Shown: in pieces, positions 35,606-50,399 of the stretch
Numbering within the stretch: the first letter of the stretch is position 1
Layout of the letters: each line of letters begins with the position of its first letter
NCBI GenBank assembly: GCA_023055355.1
Contig: JALJCS010000004.1
Span: forward strand, 18,812,244 to 18,876,243
Direction of reading: 5' to 3'
From: Agelaius tricolor
Taxonomy: Eukaryota > Chordata > Aves > Passeriformes > Icteridae
Length of the DNA: 64,000 bases
Notes under the pieces: generated by a model
Told to the model about the DNA's origin: nothing
Seen by the model: the letters and a program-made list of their open reading frames with translations, nothing else
Databases searched by the model: none
Position numbers and translations under genes: made by a program

Positions 35606-38600
35606 AAAGACTGAAAAAACTGCCTCTCTAAAAATATACTCACAACCATTAAAAGTATCTGAGGAAACTCATCAGTAATCTGAAGTTTCACTTTAAGTAA
35701 CATACAAATATATGTATGTATATACATATACAGGCATACTGGAGAACATATGCAATTAGAAAGGTTCCTATGTGATATTATTTTTTCTGAAATTATTCTT
35801 TAAAGCAATACTCATTAAAAAAACCTGAAAATAAATGTGTCACCAGTTAATGATTTTATTTGGATGAAATCAGGGTGCACAGGAAATTCTGAAAAATCTG
35901 GTCAAGAATTTCTGAAAGTGAATGCAGGTTGTAAAAGTTAAAAGCATTGAGAATGTTTGAGTATGAATTATCATGACCATTTTAAGATCATAAATTGCTC
36001 TAGCTAAATTTGTTGAATAAAACTGTTCAAGGTGCACATGTCAATGACACATTCCTTTTTACTCTATCATTTGTTATGTTAATACAGTGCTGACTTCGTG
36101 TATATATGACACCTCATCTGAAATGAAAATTATTGCCTATAGCAAGACACAGTAAAAACCATAACACAGCTGAAATCAAGCAATTTTAAAAGTGCTGGGT
36201 AAATTGCATGTAAAAATAAATAATGATTAGTCCATTTCCTTTCGTACACCTTGAGTGTTTATTTCCTGTACTAAGCCATAAACTACCTGAGCGCTAAGCC
36301 ACCAGTATTGAACCATTATGTACATTGTATTATATACATGTTTATACATGTATTATATATTAATACATAATTTACTTCTGTTCTGGAAGGAAAAGTGGAA
36401 TGGATTTGATGACTGGTCATCATTAGGAAAAAAAAGAAGATTGAAAATGTGTATATTGGAAGATGGTGTGACTCAAGACAGACCTTGTCTCATGTTTTCC
36501 AGAATTTAGACAATAGAGATGAGAGGAATACTAGGTACATGAAAGATCAAATATAATTTTTGCAATGGAAAGTAAGTCTTTAGTTCCTCTATGGGGCACA
36601 TACTCTGGCTGATATGTTCTGCTGAAGGCCTTTACAGACTAACTTAACAGTAAGGGGTTCAAGAACCAGAGAGAAATTGGAATAAAAGGGCCACGCAATT
36701 TCAGTTGCTAAGCGAAAATAAAGTTTATAGGCTTTTGTTCCACATGCCCTTATGAAGTAACCCTACATGATCGGTTTCTGTAATTTTTCATCCTGAAGAA
36801 TCACGAGAGAAAGGAAGATGAAGGACATGCCTTAAATGACACCCCAGTAGGATGGCAAAAAAAATAGATAAATATGTTAACAACAAGATGAAAATTATAC
36901 CTGTAGAGGTGGCTGAAACTGAGAATGAATTTTTAGATATGAATTTATAATACTTTTAGTCACAGAAAGATACAAGATTTAAAAAATCAAATTAATTTGA
37001 TCTAGGGGTTTGTCTTGCACTGGGAGGAGATGGTTCATTATGGTCCCAGCAAGACAGGCACTTAGACTTGCAAGTTATCATTTAAAATGCTTTTCATTAC
37101 TGCTAAAACTGCAAAAGAATAGCACAGGTGATATTAATACCTTTAGATGCTAGGAGCCCTGAGCAGTGTAAAATTAAAGAGACTCTGACCCATGTTCAGT
37201 GTGCCATGCAGACCCTATCCATAACAGTTTTCTCCCTTTTTGGTCAGCTGAGCTATTATAAGATTTTCTTTACAAAGGACAAACTCTATTAACCATTTCT
37301 ACAGTTAAAGAGAAATATGTTACAATAAATTCTTGCTGAGATTTTTGATAAAGGCAAGGCCACACCAGTGGCATGATGCCTGGAGATGTGGAGCGAGAGC
37401 TTCCTGTTGCAGTAAGGGGGCTGAGGTTGTCCTGGGACCCGTCTGGCACAGCACAGCCTGAGGGCCTCACTGGATCCATAGCCCCATGCAGCACAGCCCT
37501 GGCCGGGGAATGTCTGGGTTAAGTGTATTGGGTATCCCTCAGTTCTCCATGTACAATTGCCTTCTGCTCATGATCACCACAAAAAACATTTTTGCCTCTA
37601 AGTGATATGAGTAGTTGTATTAAGTAGTTGAAAAGTTTGGGAAAACAATACCTTTAACAGCGGAATTACCTACTTAATAGGTAAGGAAATCCATTTTTTT
37701 AAAATTCCTTTCAGACTGAAAGTATTTGCCTTTAAAAATAAATTTAGTTATTCAAATTAATTGTCTTTTATGTTTTCAATATTTTATGGGATTTGTTTTT
37801 CTTTTTTTTTCTTCTTTAATTCTGACTTTCAATTTCATTGGCATGTACTTTTTTCAAAACTAAGTTTTGTCATGAGCAATGAAGGTTTGGTATACCTTCA
37901 GCTGCCCTAAAATGTGATTTAAAACAACACTATATCATATCTAGTTTAGGAAAATGGCATTTTCTCTTCATATTAGTCCTTGAGAATAAAATACTGAGAC
38001 TGACAGCGCTAGAGCTGGATGTTTTGTATCCACTGTATTGGTACAGCACAACCAGTGGCTACACAAGCATCCTAGGATTCCTGTATCCAATACTGCTTCT
38101 GAGAAATCAATGTTTTTAGAGACAAGAAAGAATTTGTGTTTTGGTTTTAGCTTCTCTGTGCTGAGAATGCAAGCTTTTCCTTGTGTCATTTCCTGTTACA
38201 TCATTAGTTATGTGTGGAACAAGAACATTGGTTCAATTTTTGCATTGAAAGTATCAATTTTAATGTCTACAAGTAATTTGGATCTGAAGATCTATTGTAG
38301 CTATTTCATATATCATGTTGTTGGACTGTAACCTAACTCTATGTACAAGTGAAGTGCTTAACAGCTAAGTTTCTTATTATAAGCTATATTAGTGAAACAC
38401 CTTGGAAATTGTATTTTCATTTGAATATTCATTATGTTTAATTTAATATTTGTGTCTCAGTTTTAGTTTTAGAACTATCAGTTCTAATTGCATTTATAAA
38501 ACATTATGACACCTATGAAGATGATCATCTAAAAATTCTGTTCTGCTTTAGCCTATGAACCTGTAGTTTTCCTAGGAATTCACAATGCAAAAATTATTAA

Positions 38601-39283
38601 GGTACGGGACAGCTATAATTCAAAATCCATGAGCAATATCTTCAGGAGTAACAAAACCCTTTCTTTAGATATCAGATTTGTTGCTATGTAAGAAACTACA
38701 TACCATGTGTGTCTTTATTTTAATGTTACAGTTAAACTAATTAAGAAAATGCAGTAATGAATCATAGCATAAAAAGGCAAGCATTGCCGTGTCAAATATT
38801 TTATGAGAGAGACCATTCAAGTATTAAAGCCCTTAGAGAGTTAATTAAATGCTTAAAGGCCAGTGAATCATACAATCATACAAAAAAAACCCCTGGACTA
38901 AAAGGATTTCAGTAAGTCATATTATAAATAATTTGCAAACTTTATAGTAGTTTCAGAATTTTGTGTATTTTATTTTGTTTATTTTGTGTTGGAATTTTAT
39001 GGTAATGTGTATTTAAAATAAAAGTTTGAATGCATAAACCTGGGGCAAACAGTACAGCTTTTCCAAGCTGGCCACAAAGATATATTTTTGATGGAGTCTC
39101 TACCAGGAAAAGTGTGTTTCTAAATTCAAAAGGGGATATTGTCCCATGAAATTTATTAACCTTAAAAAAGGCAATGACCACTCCCTACAAAATGAAGCAC
39201 CTGTTCATTTCAGCTGTTCCACACACATGTATGTTTTGTCCATCGGAGACAGTCCTCAGCAGCCTTACTTTGCCTTGTTTCTC
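35606..39283. other. AT-rich DNA with a GC-richer patch at 37340-37520
   Basis: The patch at 37340-37520 is clearly GC-richer and gives a 74-codon minus-strand frame (37270-37494); it resembles retroviral-leader-like composition but no family is recognised. At 38868-38885 a short AATCATACAATCATACAAA could be a decayed CR1 tail. Nothing else is identified. Confidence 0.45.
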
Positions 39284-40021
39284 TGTATTGAGTTCCTGTG
39301 GCCAAGTGAGGGTACCACAGGGTGGGTTCTGTGAGAAGCTGCCAAAGGCTGCTGCCATGTCTGGCACAGTGAGTTTCAGCAGACTGAAATACAGATTTGG
39401 TTCCAGGCCCCAGAGCTGAAATTCCCCGGCAGGAGTTGGTAAAGACCATGGTGAGGCCGACTGTACCCCTGCAGTCCATGGAGGTCCACAGTGGACCCAT
39501 GTTGAAGCAGTCTGCTCCTGAAGGACTGTGTCACATGGAAGAAACCCACATTGGAGAAGTTCATGAAGAAGTACAGCCTGTGAGAAGGAATGACATTGGA
39601 GAAGTTTGTGAAGAATTGTCTTCTGAATGGTCTCCCTGGTGGAACCCCATGCCAGAACAGAGGAAGAGCATGAGGAGGAAGGAGTGGCAGAGACAAAATC
39701 TTATGAATAGGCATCCTCATTTCCTATCCCCCTATGCTGATCAAGGAGAGAAAGAAAAATCAGACTCAAGATGAACCTGAGAAGACAGAAGGGTGGGAAC
39801 AAGTTTTTAGATTTGTACTTATTCCCATTATTCTACTCTCTTAAGAATTTCTGAATTGAACCTGTTTTGTCCATGTTAGTAATGAGTGAGGAATTGCTCC
39901 CTGTCTCTATCTCAGGCCAAGAGCCTTTCATGACATTTTGTTTCCCTGCTGTTGTTGATAAGGAGGAGCAATAGAGAAGTTTGGTGGGCACCTGGCATCC
40001 TGCCCAGGTCAGCCCACCACA
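39284..40021 (+). mobile_element. Solo LTR, avian ERVL-like family B, plus strand copy
   Basis: Begins TGTATTGAGTTCCTGTGG and ends CAGCCCACCACA. It is the sister of 10794-11768 but shorter (738 bp), with part of the 5' repeat-word region missing. Seen in it: TCTGTGAGAAGCTGCC, CAGTCTGCTCCTGAAGGACT, GGAGAAGTT repeated, GAGGAGGAAGGAGTGGCAGA, and GGTGGGCACCTGGCATCCTG near the end. TTCTC precedes it and GTCTC follows, a 4-of-5 match to a 5-bp target duplication, the size expected for ERVL. Frames of up to 125 codons on both strands (39376-39774) are composition effects. No internal viral DNA flanks it. Confidence 0.8.
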
Positions 40022-40882
40022 GTCTCCTAATCTCTGCTCTTCTGTCCTAAGGTTGTTTGCTGCCGTATTTATGGTACTGTAATGGTGACCATCTTCTGAC
40101 TATTTAAGATCCTGAGATATTAATTTCTCTATTACAAAAGGAAGCAGAGCACAAATAGAAGATAAAGTTTTATAGGATGAGAGACTTTCATCTTCACCCC
40201 AAAGCTGACTTTCAATAGATAAATTTTGCCCGTCATAAATTAGCAGAGCGCTGTTTCTTCTCACGTCTTGTTTTCTTCTGTACTTCTAACTGCATGGAAA
40301 TGGGCAGAGGTTCAGAGGTTAACTTTAGCAAAGTTAACTGCTACATCTTCAAAGGAACTGTAGCAAATGCAAGAAAAAAAAAAAATAATGCATTGAGCAT
40401 AGAACATGAAAGGACAAGACATGTTTTGTAACAGTACCATGATGTGGAGTTTAAACTGTAGGCCTTAAGAAAGACCAACACCTCAAAATATTACAATAGC
40501 TAATTAAGAGAATTATTCCTTTCATGAGCAATGGTAGCTCTTGCTAGTCTTAAGAAAATTTAACAACCGAAAGCACAGGCAAATTTCACATGGAGAAGCT
40601 AAAAGAAGAGTAACATTAAGGATTTGTTCAATATTAACATTTGTAGATCTTAATTTAATGTAGGTCTTAATGTCTTCTAACTTAATATTTAGTAGACATT
40701 TTAGTTACTATGAATTAAAATATTTTTCTGCAGATAGGAGATGCTAAAACTTTATTAAAATCTACCTGTTTAAATTGTTTCTTTGAATGAATCCTGACCT
40801 GTAATTTCAAATGGATGGTTTCAAAGCACAAGAATATGAAATACTATATTTATAATAAATATATTTATTTAAAATATATATA

Positions 40883-40887
<5 letters not shown>
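40022..40887. other. AT-rich DNA, nothing recognised
   Basis: No gene or repeat family is identified between the LTR and the (TA) array. Confidence 0.5.

Positions 40888-40937
<50 letters not shown>
40888..40937. repeat. (TA)25 microsatellite
   Basis: Fifty bases of uninterrupted alternating T and A, with AT-rich flanks. Such arrays can extrude cruciforms and are often length-variable. Confidence 0.97.
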
Positions 40938-40940
<3 letters not shown>

Positions 40941-42846
40941 AAACAAGACTGATTCATCCAGATAAAAGTCCATTAAAAACAACTGAAAAAATAGGCAGTA
41001 AATAGAGATGAGGATGAAGATTATAAAAGATAGTTTAAGAAATACAGCCTAGATACAATGTATGTGTTTGGAAATGCTGACCTAAATACTGTAGCATTTC
41101 TCAGTCTTCTGAATTCTTCAAAAGCATTACGTCTCATGTTATTTTCAAAGTGCACCAGTACCTTTCAGAAGCTTACATTTCATTTTCACTCCTTTTAACA
41201 AATGTTGGAGAAGTAACAAAAGGCAGAAATTATGATGTTAAGAAATAAAAGGAATGATTCAGAGAAAAAATTTCTTGTCTCAATGGTAACATTGATTTCA
41301 TGACTGTGTATGTATCTTTGCATTTCATGTTCAATTTTACAGAAAATAAACAAGGAAAATTGGAAAGAATAACAAACGTCCCCTAAAAAATATATAATTC
41401 AGTAATAATAATTCAATTACTGAAAACCACCTTGTTGCCTACACCTAAAAAATTGTTATTTCAATGAGCTTGATTGGTCATACCATTGAAGAAAAGCTAT
41501 AGTATACATTGAAGAAATAAAACATGAGCAACAGGAATATGATGCAGCAACTCTTTTTCATTATTTTCTAGTAGGAAAGAGATACACTGTTTTACAAAAT
41601 AAATATTGCTTCATCAGTTCAAGGATAGAACCCACATCATATTATATTTTAATGCTTTCAAAAGATTACAAGTAAGCCAGAGATATATTTTATCAAATAA
41701 TTTTCATTCTAAGATTTTCCTCTCTGACAGAGTTTGCCATGTACTAAAAAATGACATGATTATAAACTTGGCAATTGTGGAGCTACTTAGCTCATCTTCA
41801 CAATCAATTTAGTACTTAAAAAAAGCATTCTCAAGTCCCAAAGTCTTATGTGCATAAATATTTTTCCACTTTCCCAAAAGAAAATGAAAAGAACACTAAT
41901 AGCTTATATAAGTCCCCCTGAGACATTTCCAAAGCAAATACTAGATAAGGTTTCTTTTGGTTTAACTTGATATGAAAATGCTAATTTGGTTCCAGAAAGG
42001 CAACAAAAAAGGAGCCACTACTTGAAATTTCTGAAGGGTTGATTTTTCCATGTGAAAAAAAATGAAATGAAGTAAATTTCTGTATCTGTGGTAAAAATTA
42101 CTGTGACAAGTTTAAAAGTTCTGACTGCAGCACAAGCATCCTTTTGTAAAAATAAATTGATCCTAGTTTGAGACTGCTCAATGACCTCATACGCACAGAG
42201 AGCCCACAATGAGGGAGTTATGATATTCACTTGAACACCAGCAATTGTGTGAAAAGCCACAAACCCCATTATTTCCAGTAGATTCAGGGAGATTCAGACC
42301 TCCCTAATATCTACATGATAAACTAATCTCATGCATAAGTTAACAACACTGAAACTGTTTTATCACAAGAACTTGTTGCATGAGTGGAAAAGTAGTAGCT
42401 CCACAATGACTACCTAATTACAGACCACATGGGAGGCACCTTTGTGCTCAGCCCAATTTTTTTCTATTTAAAGATAAACAGCCACCAAAAAGAGCTGAAA
42501 GCTGTGGCAGATCTGACCTACCCTTCATCCATGCATTTCTTCCCCTTGCCCAGGGATGCCTGGCGTATTAACAGTGTGAAGAGACCATTAATATATCATA
42601 GAATATTCTGAAGTGTTACTTTATGCAGTGAAAAATTGCCCTTACACAGCATTATTTAAATTTTATTTAGGAAGAACATATTCTGCACTGTTCTTGGGTC
42701 TTGTAAAAGAATAGAAGCATTCAAAATGAGCTACAGGACATAATATTCTTAATCCTCTTGAAATGAGGGAAAATGTGTTACCCAATATGTCTATCCCAAA
42801 CCAAATGTAACAAAGAGGAACTTTCAAAAGTAAGGTGTATCAAAAC

Positions 42847-42886
42847 TTTGGAGACACTGAGTAAATAAATTTGGAGACACTGAGTA
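42847..42886 (+). repeat. 17-bp direct duplication, 23-bp period
   Basis: TTTGGAGACACTGAGTA occurs at 42847-42863 and again at 42870-42886, separated by AATAAA. Confidence 0.95.
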
Positions 42887-44014
42887 CATCTCAGCATACA
42901 GGCTATAAATTTAATGATTACCTACTATTTTTTAGTCACTCTGATTCATTGGCATTTGGGTTAATATGTACTCACTTGATGAGCACACATTAAGTCATTA
43001 AGTACCTGATTTTATTTCATTGATAATTGTTTGCACTTATGCTATAGGGGATATCACATACTCTTCAAATCTTGCATTAACAATTTTTAGTAACTTTTTG
43101 TTGATAATAAATATGATGTTTTCGACATTATTCATATTTTATTTGTTTTCTATCTTCTTATGGGGGCAGGAGAAGGATATATAGGACCAGTTTACAGGCA
43201 AGGTTCCTTTCCCTCTTTTATAAAGGAGCAACAGTCTGTTCAGATGACAGTAACAAAATATTCATATTTCTATTGAAGTAATTATTTTAAATATCAGTTC
43301 AGCAAGAACTACACGTTTCTACCTCTTCTGGCCCAAACATTTTAGAATCATTGTCATTTAGGTGGCTTACACTGACAATAAAATACTGTCAATACATTTC
43401 AGGATAAATATTTAAATAAATTTATGAAAAGAAAGGAAGTTTGTTTCAGAGTCATTAGATTAGGATACCTAAAGGCTAATAGACATGACATTGCATCAAT
43501 TTTTAATTGGTTCAAACTTTGAGAAGACAAATTGATTAAGAGTTTTCTCCTTTAAATGAAAGCTGCAGTTCTGCTGTATGGATGCAAGTATGTCAATCTG
43601 GGACAAGCATTTGATGTCTCAGGACTGGAAAAACACTTCTTGAATCACTTTTTTGCCTCTTTTTTTCTCAGACAGTTTGTGGTTTAAGGAACTGAAACCC
43701 CCAGCTCTCTTAAACCTTGCACATTGTGATTACCCCCATAGTTCACCCTGAGTCTATTTAAATTTTAGTCCTGAGAATTTCTCTTGCATCTCTGTTTTAA
43801 GATATATTTTCCAGAACTGTTCACCTCAGGTATTGCATACTATGATTACCAAGCTATATCCCTGATTTTCCACAGAACTCTCCTGCTTCTCATTTCTTTT
43901 CATTTTCAATACTTGACTCATTTTAAATAGTTCCCATTATCTAGCCCTTTTTCTCACCCAAATGTAGATAGGTTCTGATTTCTTGCATGTATTCTAGGGA
44001 TTTAACTTAATTTT

Positions 44015-44087
44015 TATACATATATGTATATATATATATTTATAGACAGATATAAATATATATATTTTATATATATATATATTTATA
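44015..44087. repeat. TA-rich low-complexity tract
   Basis: Interrupted TATATA runs with short ATTTATA and GACAGATA breaks. It looks like an aged (TA) microsatellite. Confidence 0.85.
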
Positions 44088-47000
44088 AAGCAAGTCAATT
44101 ATTTAGAGGAAAAATACCAATATGTACTATTGCTAATGGTAGACACATGTTAGATATGTTGATATTTATTGCTGTTATGAAACAGAAATAAATATTAGCA
44201 GAGACTTCAGAGAAACAGTAGGGTATTCTTCTTTACATTATCTATATGAAGAATAAGTTAATAAAAACAAATTCCTGTGAGACAGGATCATGTTTGAAGA
44301 AATTCAGTTCTTTTGTTTACTGAGTCACAATAAAATAATCCAATTTTATATACAAATGTCCATAAATCATTATTTTGCACTAATAACTAAATATTAGATA
44401 AAATGAATTATCATTTTGTAGTGGAAAGGTGAAAGGAAAAGACACACAAAAATTTTTCTTCTTACAAGGAAAATTATTCAGATATTCTTCTTTTAAAAAT
44501 TAATCTGTGAAATATATTATTAGTGTTCACTACTGAAAGTAAATTCAGGAAAGAATAGAGGGCTTTTATCAGTGAGACCATATCATGTTTATGTAAAAAG
44601 TGACTTTAAGGTATTTAGGACCATAAAAAAGTCTCCAAAGAAGTAATTTGAATTTCTCTTGGAAAAAGCTTTTCTAAAGTGTCATGGTGTCCCCGGGCTC
44701 GTGTTGCAGAATTATCAAATAATTAAGAGCTGGGTGAAAGGTCACCCCTTGGGTTTCCTTTGGTGAAATGTTGTCTTATCTGGTTTCAGTACCAAAATGA
44801 ATTACAACAAAATTTTTTTATTGTAATCCAAGCTGGAAATCTTATCTAAGATAAAATTAAATCATAAGAATTTATTAAGAAATAAGATGGTGTTTTGCAT
44901 CCTGAGATGCAAATTTAATTTGCAAATGTAATTTGCTTCCTGAGATTTATGTGTAGTGTCCCTACATTTGTAATTTTATTCAGACAGTTGTGACTGCTAT
45001 TAGTTAAGTCAGGATGGCTTGCCTTTTGATCAGACCTGATTAGAAAGATAAGAGTCCACAAAGAATTTTAGCTTCAATAAAATGGCTAAAAGCATTAAAA
45101 GGGTGGCAGCTCTCTCAGTCAGAGGGTCACAGAGTTTAAAATTTGGGAACTTTAGTGGATTTTCTTTCCACAAGAAACATGGGCAATAACAGGGAAAAAA
45201 TATAGATGTGTTATAGCGCATCTGAAGACAGAGTGAAACAATGAAACCCAACTGAATGGACAGAATGAATCACAGCCTGAAACTGGTTCACTGTAAAATG
45301 CTTGTTGTATAATGAAGGGAACATTATTAAAAGTAGGTTGGGATTTTTTCAGGGGCAAAAATGGGAACAAAGAATAAGGAGGAACTAAGCCAATATGGTT
45401 GGGTTTTTTCTGAAGAGGTAATTTTTACCCATATGTTTTCTGGTCTTGGTTTTTACTCATCAAGACAGCACATAACACATATGGAAGCCACATTGTGCTC
45501 TCCTTCTATAAGCTTGGACCCTTTCTGATTACAGAATCAGCATTATCAGAGAAAAAACTTCAAAAGTAGAATGGCAACACAACGTTCCCAGATAGATACT
45601 CATTTTGCCTTCCAGGGCACGACGTTAAATTTATGACAGAAAATATACAATATGACATAAATTGACTGCATTTAACACATAGCCATCCACACATAATACT
45701 CATTGCCCATACTGAAGGAATAATACAAATGATGCAGGCTGAAGGACACACCAAACTTTCAGAAGAAGTAAAATTAATTTGTTGAATATCTTGTACTACA
45801 GGTGATTCTCCCCTGCCGAGCCAAAAGCAAAATAAATTAATTTCGCTGTTGCTGCCTATGCTAAGGCTTTAGAAATGAGACACTGTCCTCTGTTAAAAAT
45901 TGTGTGTATTTTTAAAGTGAATCTCAGAAAAGCTTTTTTTGGCATGATTTTATTATGAACTCTACAACACCATGAAGACAAGGCAAATGACATTTTTTGT
46001 TTACTGTGGAGGAACTGAGGCCCCAGTACAATTTTCAGGAAAACTATTATATAGATTCAAATAATAAAAATAAATAACTTTGACATAAATTCAGCAGTCA
46101 TTATTTCTCCTTATCATCTAACCTATTCAAAATTTGTTTATTGTTTTAACAAAATCACATATTTCAGTTTTGTTTTCTACATTTTTTTCAGATCTCAGAC
46201 TATCCTCAGTTGATGAATTAAATGTGAGAGCCTTAGGTCAGGAGTTTAATCCTTGGTGTACTGCCCTTTCTTTCACCATGCTTTCCAGCTACTGTTGCCT
46301 CTACTTTGACTGTATTAGCATGAACTTGCAGCTTTTATTCCTTTTTGGAAGCACTGCTGGTTTCTCCCTAACACAATCCCTCACAGGATACTTTGGGTAA
46401 ATATTACTAAATTACTACATTTCTTGTCAAATCCTAGGCTTCTGTGATTTCTGTCAGTTGCTACTTCTTCTTCATCACAATATTGTAATTTACTGCTGAT
46501 CCTGTCAATGATATATTATTATCTAATTCCTAAGTGATTCAACAGCATTTGTTAAATAATTTTTACAAATTTCTACATCCTGTTTCATCTTCATCCTTCA
46601 ATATACCAGCAATCCTATAGGCTGATTTGTTCCTGGATTTCCAAAGTCAGTGCACATTTTGGCTTTACTGCACAGGAAATGCAATTGTCTTCAATCAGCC
46701 CTGTTGGGAGCAGTAGGAGTCTTTACAGGAAAGGAACAGAGACCTAGACAAAAGAAAAAAGAAGAAATGGAAGGTATGAAAAAAGCATTCAGAAGAAATA
46801 ACCTTATCATCGTAACTAAAACCATTATTTTCAAGAGACCAAATATAGTGTTGTACAGTGGCTAACTAGCTGGAGTAATACAGTACAGGATATTTTGTTT
46901 ACAAGTGATCATGTTTGTATATGCATAATAAATTAATCTATAAGTTGAACCATTCAAAACAGCCTGATCTAAATTTCAAGAAAAGAATGGGAAATAAATC

Positions 47001-49594
47001 AGAAGCAGCATCTGAGTTCACAAACTCTGTCAAGTCTGTACCCACAGACAGGTTCTCGTTCCAATTATATCCCAGAAGGGTACACTAAGTGAACACCTAC
47101 CTAATTTTCTACTTAAGGGCAAAACTTCTTTAACTTACAGCTAGCCATTTGCCAGTATCTTAACAAAAAGGAAGTCTTAAGGATATACTTGGGTTTATTT
47201 AACTCATTTTAACACATACTCAGGAAGGTCTAATTTTTCTCCCTTAGCATCTGCTACTGTTTTTAGTTACCCCATGGCTCAACGTTTTTTATGTCTAATC
47301 TCCCTCTCATGTGCTCTTCTAGGCCCACATCTTATTGTTTCTTCAACCTTCTAGGCACTCCATACATAATGGTTCTGCATTTTCCCTCTTCCAGCTTCAC
47401 TAACTTTCTTATACTATGCTGTACGACGATAATGATCCTCTATATACCACAAGTTCAGGGCAATAATTGACAGACTATTTCAGCTACTTCCAAAATAAAG
47501 ATATTTGCTTTCATCTGCAAAGTCTGCACAAAATTGCCTGTCATTATAAGACATAGTAACCATGTGGGGTATGGATGGAGAGGAAGCTATCCCAAGATTA
47601 AGGCTGTAGTAAAATCACAGCACATCAAAGCTAACCTGAAATGAGGACTACAAAAAGAAAGCCTTTCCCATTGTAGTAGGATGCTTCCAGGCAGAAACCT
47701 CTGGAATGTTGGAAGAACTTTTCTGAGATCTATGCTAAAAGGGGTCATATAAAATGGAAATAATATCCTGACTTTGTGAACACTTTGCATCTGTTCGTAA
47801 TAGTCTATATAGAAAATGCATAATAGGATCATGTTGGCATGATGTAAAGAATTTTTAAAAGTCAGAAGACTAATTACACCGGAAGCCATAAATACACAAT
47901 GTGTCATTACTGTGAAATATTTCTGATGGCAAAGCTGATCATAGGAATTAATAAAACTTCAAGGCAAGACATTTTATGGGCAAGGTCATTCAAATATCTT
48001 GCCTTGTGAAGAAAAGTTCACATTTTAACCTGTGTAACGTTTCAAAAACTGTCACACATGCAGCTTCTTATCTATCTATTAGCATTATCTAGAGAATAAT
48101 CTACAATTCTGAAACCAGTACAGAAGATCTTAAATAACAGCTAATTTAAGAGGAATTTGTGGGTATGTGTTTGTGTGTTTCCTTTTAAGAATACAATTTA
48201 CACAAATCATGGAGTCATATATGTGCACATTTAAACCAGGATGAATCTTCAAGTTCAAGTTCAAGCTGTGTGACAACATGGTCTTTTTAGTATAGTCTTC
48301 AAAAATTCAGGAGCTTTGCACCTTAAAATTTCTGGTGTAAAATATATAATTGTTCATCTTACTGCTAAATACATAATCCACTTTTCTGGGTTGCTAATCT
48401 TTGCACAAACATTTTAAAATTTCTAAGCCTTCTGAACTTATGAGGAAGAACCCAAATTTTAGATTTGTATTTACTTAGAGATACAACTTACATTAACATG
48501 TGATAATCAAAGGCAACCAATGGGAAAGCAATAAAGCCATTTTAGTGTGGAAATGTGAAATCGACATTTTTCTAATTTAAATATATGCATCTATGTGCAT
48601 ACCCTTTGTCCATGTGCTCTACCTATGTATCATTAAAGAGAACAGCTTTTGAAATAAGAGAAACTACCCCTAAAATGGCAAGTCAAACACCTGTAGTGTA
48701 ATTTTTATTGATAATTATGTAGAGCTTTGGAATTTTTTCCAGATAAGAGCCTACACACCAGAAAGGGTCAGTTCTTTTTTTAGAACAAAACTGTTCAGAA
48801 GACTCTAAAAAGCATACCTATGTTGAACCATACTTCCTTAATGTACAGAATAAACATATCAAATGGCAAGGAGGTGAAGATTCCATAGTGTAATTTTTGG
48901 GGCTTCAATTTAAGAAAATATATACTAATAATTTTCTGGATATTCATAACAATATAAGGTGGGTTTTTTTCCTTAATAATTTCTCTGCAGAAAGTCTGGC
49001 AGTAGAAAAAGAAAGAACATGTACTTTACATGCAAAATTATTATCAAATATTTTCTGATTCAGTGATTGGAGTATGGAAGGAATGAAATAAATCTCTGCT
49101 AGTAACAAATGCTTTACTCTAGTTATCCATGCTGAAAGATTGTAATCAAAACAAATAACTATTTGCCAATATGATATTAAATCAAGATTCCTAAACAAAA
49201 ATTGAATGAGTGCAAAAGCAAGAGTTGGTGTTTGATTTTGTTCTGGTGTCCACTCTTTCAACAAGATCTTGAAATAGCAACTGCAGTAGCTATCTGAAGA
49301 GTAGCTCTCAAATACTGAAAAGAATTTGAACAGTTAGTCACTGGAGAAGCTGATTTTCTGGAATTCCCCAGCTTTTTTCATCCTGAGTTATTAATACAGA
49401 AATATATAGAAACATTTTCATTTGGTGATTTTATGACTTCTTCAACAAACATACAATAAGAGTATGATCATTCATATGGAAAGATTTGTCATACATCTGT
49501 GTGTCCCTCTGTGCAATATGCTCCCTGCTAATAAAGCAGTATGTGGGGCATACACTAGATAGAAAATGTCACCAGGTAAGAATATATATTCCTT

Positions 49595-49642
49595 AAAAAA
49601 AAAAAAATAAATAAAATAAAAATAAAAAAAAAAAATAAAAGA
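49595..49642 (+). repeat. A-rich (AAAT) low-complexity tract
   Basis: Poly(A) with scattered T, in AAAAT-like units. No retroposed body precedes it that I can recognise, so it is not called a retrotransposon tail. Confidence 0.85.
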
Positions 49643-50399
49643 AGCCAGGTACATCTTCAGTGTTAGCATTTTGTCAAGGACTAAACTGCAGCCCCAGTGG
49701 ACAACCATTCTCTGCTGCACATGAGCATAGCAATTCCACTTATAAAGTAGAATTGCTTCAGGGAAAACAAAGAAAACTTAATCATTTCAGTTTAAGATAA
49801 TCTGAGATATAGTAGTCTTTATTAAACACCAACAGTAAGCAAAAAGCAAACACTCCTAAAAACAATACCAACCAACAGAAATTAAATCAAACAAAACCCC
49901 AAACCATAAGGAAAGAAATACTGCTTTTTTCTCGTCCCACTAGAAAGAGGTAGCATGTTTGATTTTTTTTAGGAAGAAACAGTCTTGATGCTAGGTAGAA
50001 TTTTGTAGTAGGTTATTGCAATCTAGGACATGGTCTCTTAAAAAGATAAAACAATACCTAATATTAAAGGGAATAAGAAAGAATCAGACAATTATCTGTC
50101 ATAACTGGCTGAACTATTCATGAGCAAAATGTTTTTGCAGAAGAACTTAGACGCTCTTTTCCATTCCTGCTTTTTCTACGAAAGATTTAATAGTGATATG
50201 AAATAATTCTAATACCTGACATGAGGATCAAGATTCAAAGAAAATGGATAGTTTTTCTTTTATGGCAACTTTAGGATATTTATTAATAGAAAAAACAATG
50301 GCTATTTTTTACTAAGATGCAATGTTCTATTATTCACTATTTTTAGGCCTAAAAAGCTTATTACTCATGGCTCATTTTTCCAACACTAATAGCAACTTT

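Noticed and set aside
39376..39774. Open frames of 125 (plus) and 114 (minus) codons
   Set aside because: Both lie in the family B LTR, whose repeated GC-richer words keep stops rare on both strands. LTRs of this kind do not encode proteins.
49595..49642. A-rich tract as the poly(A) tail of a processed pseudogene or SINE
   Set aside because: No retroposed body or flanking duplication is recognisable on either side.
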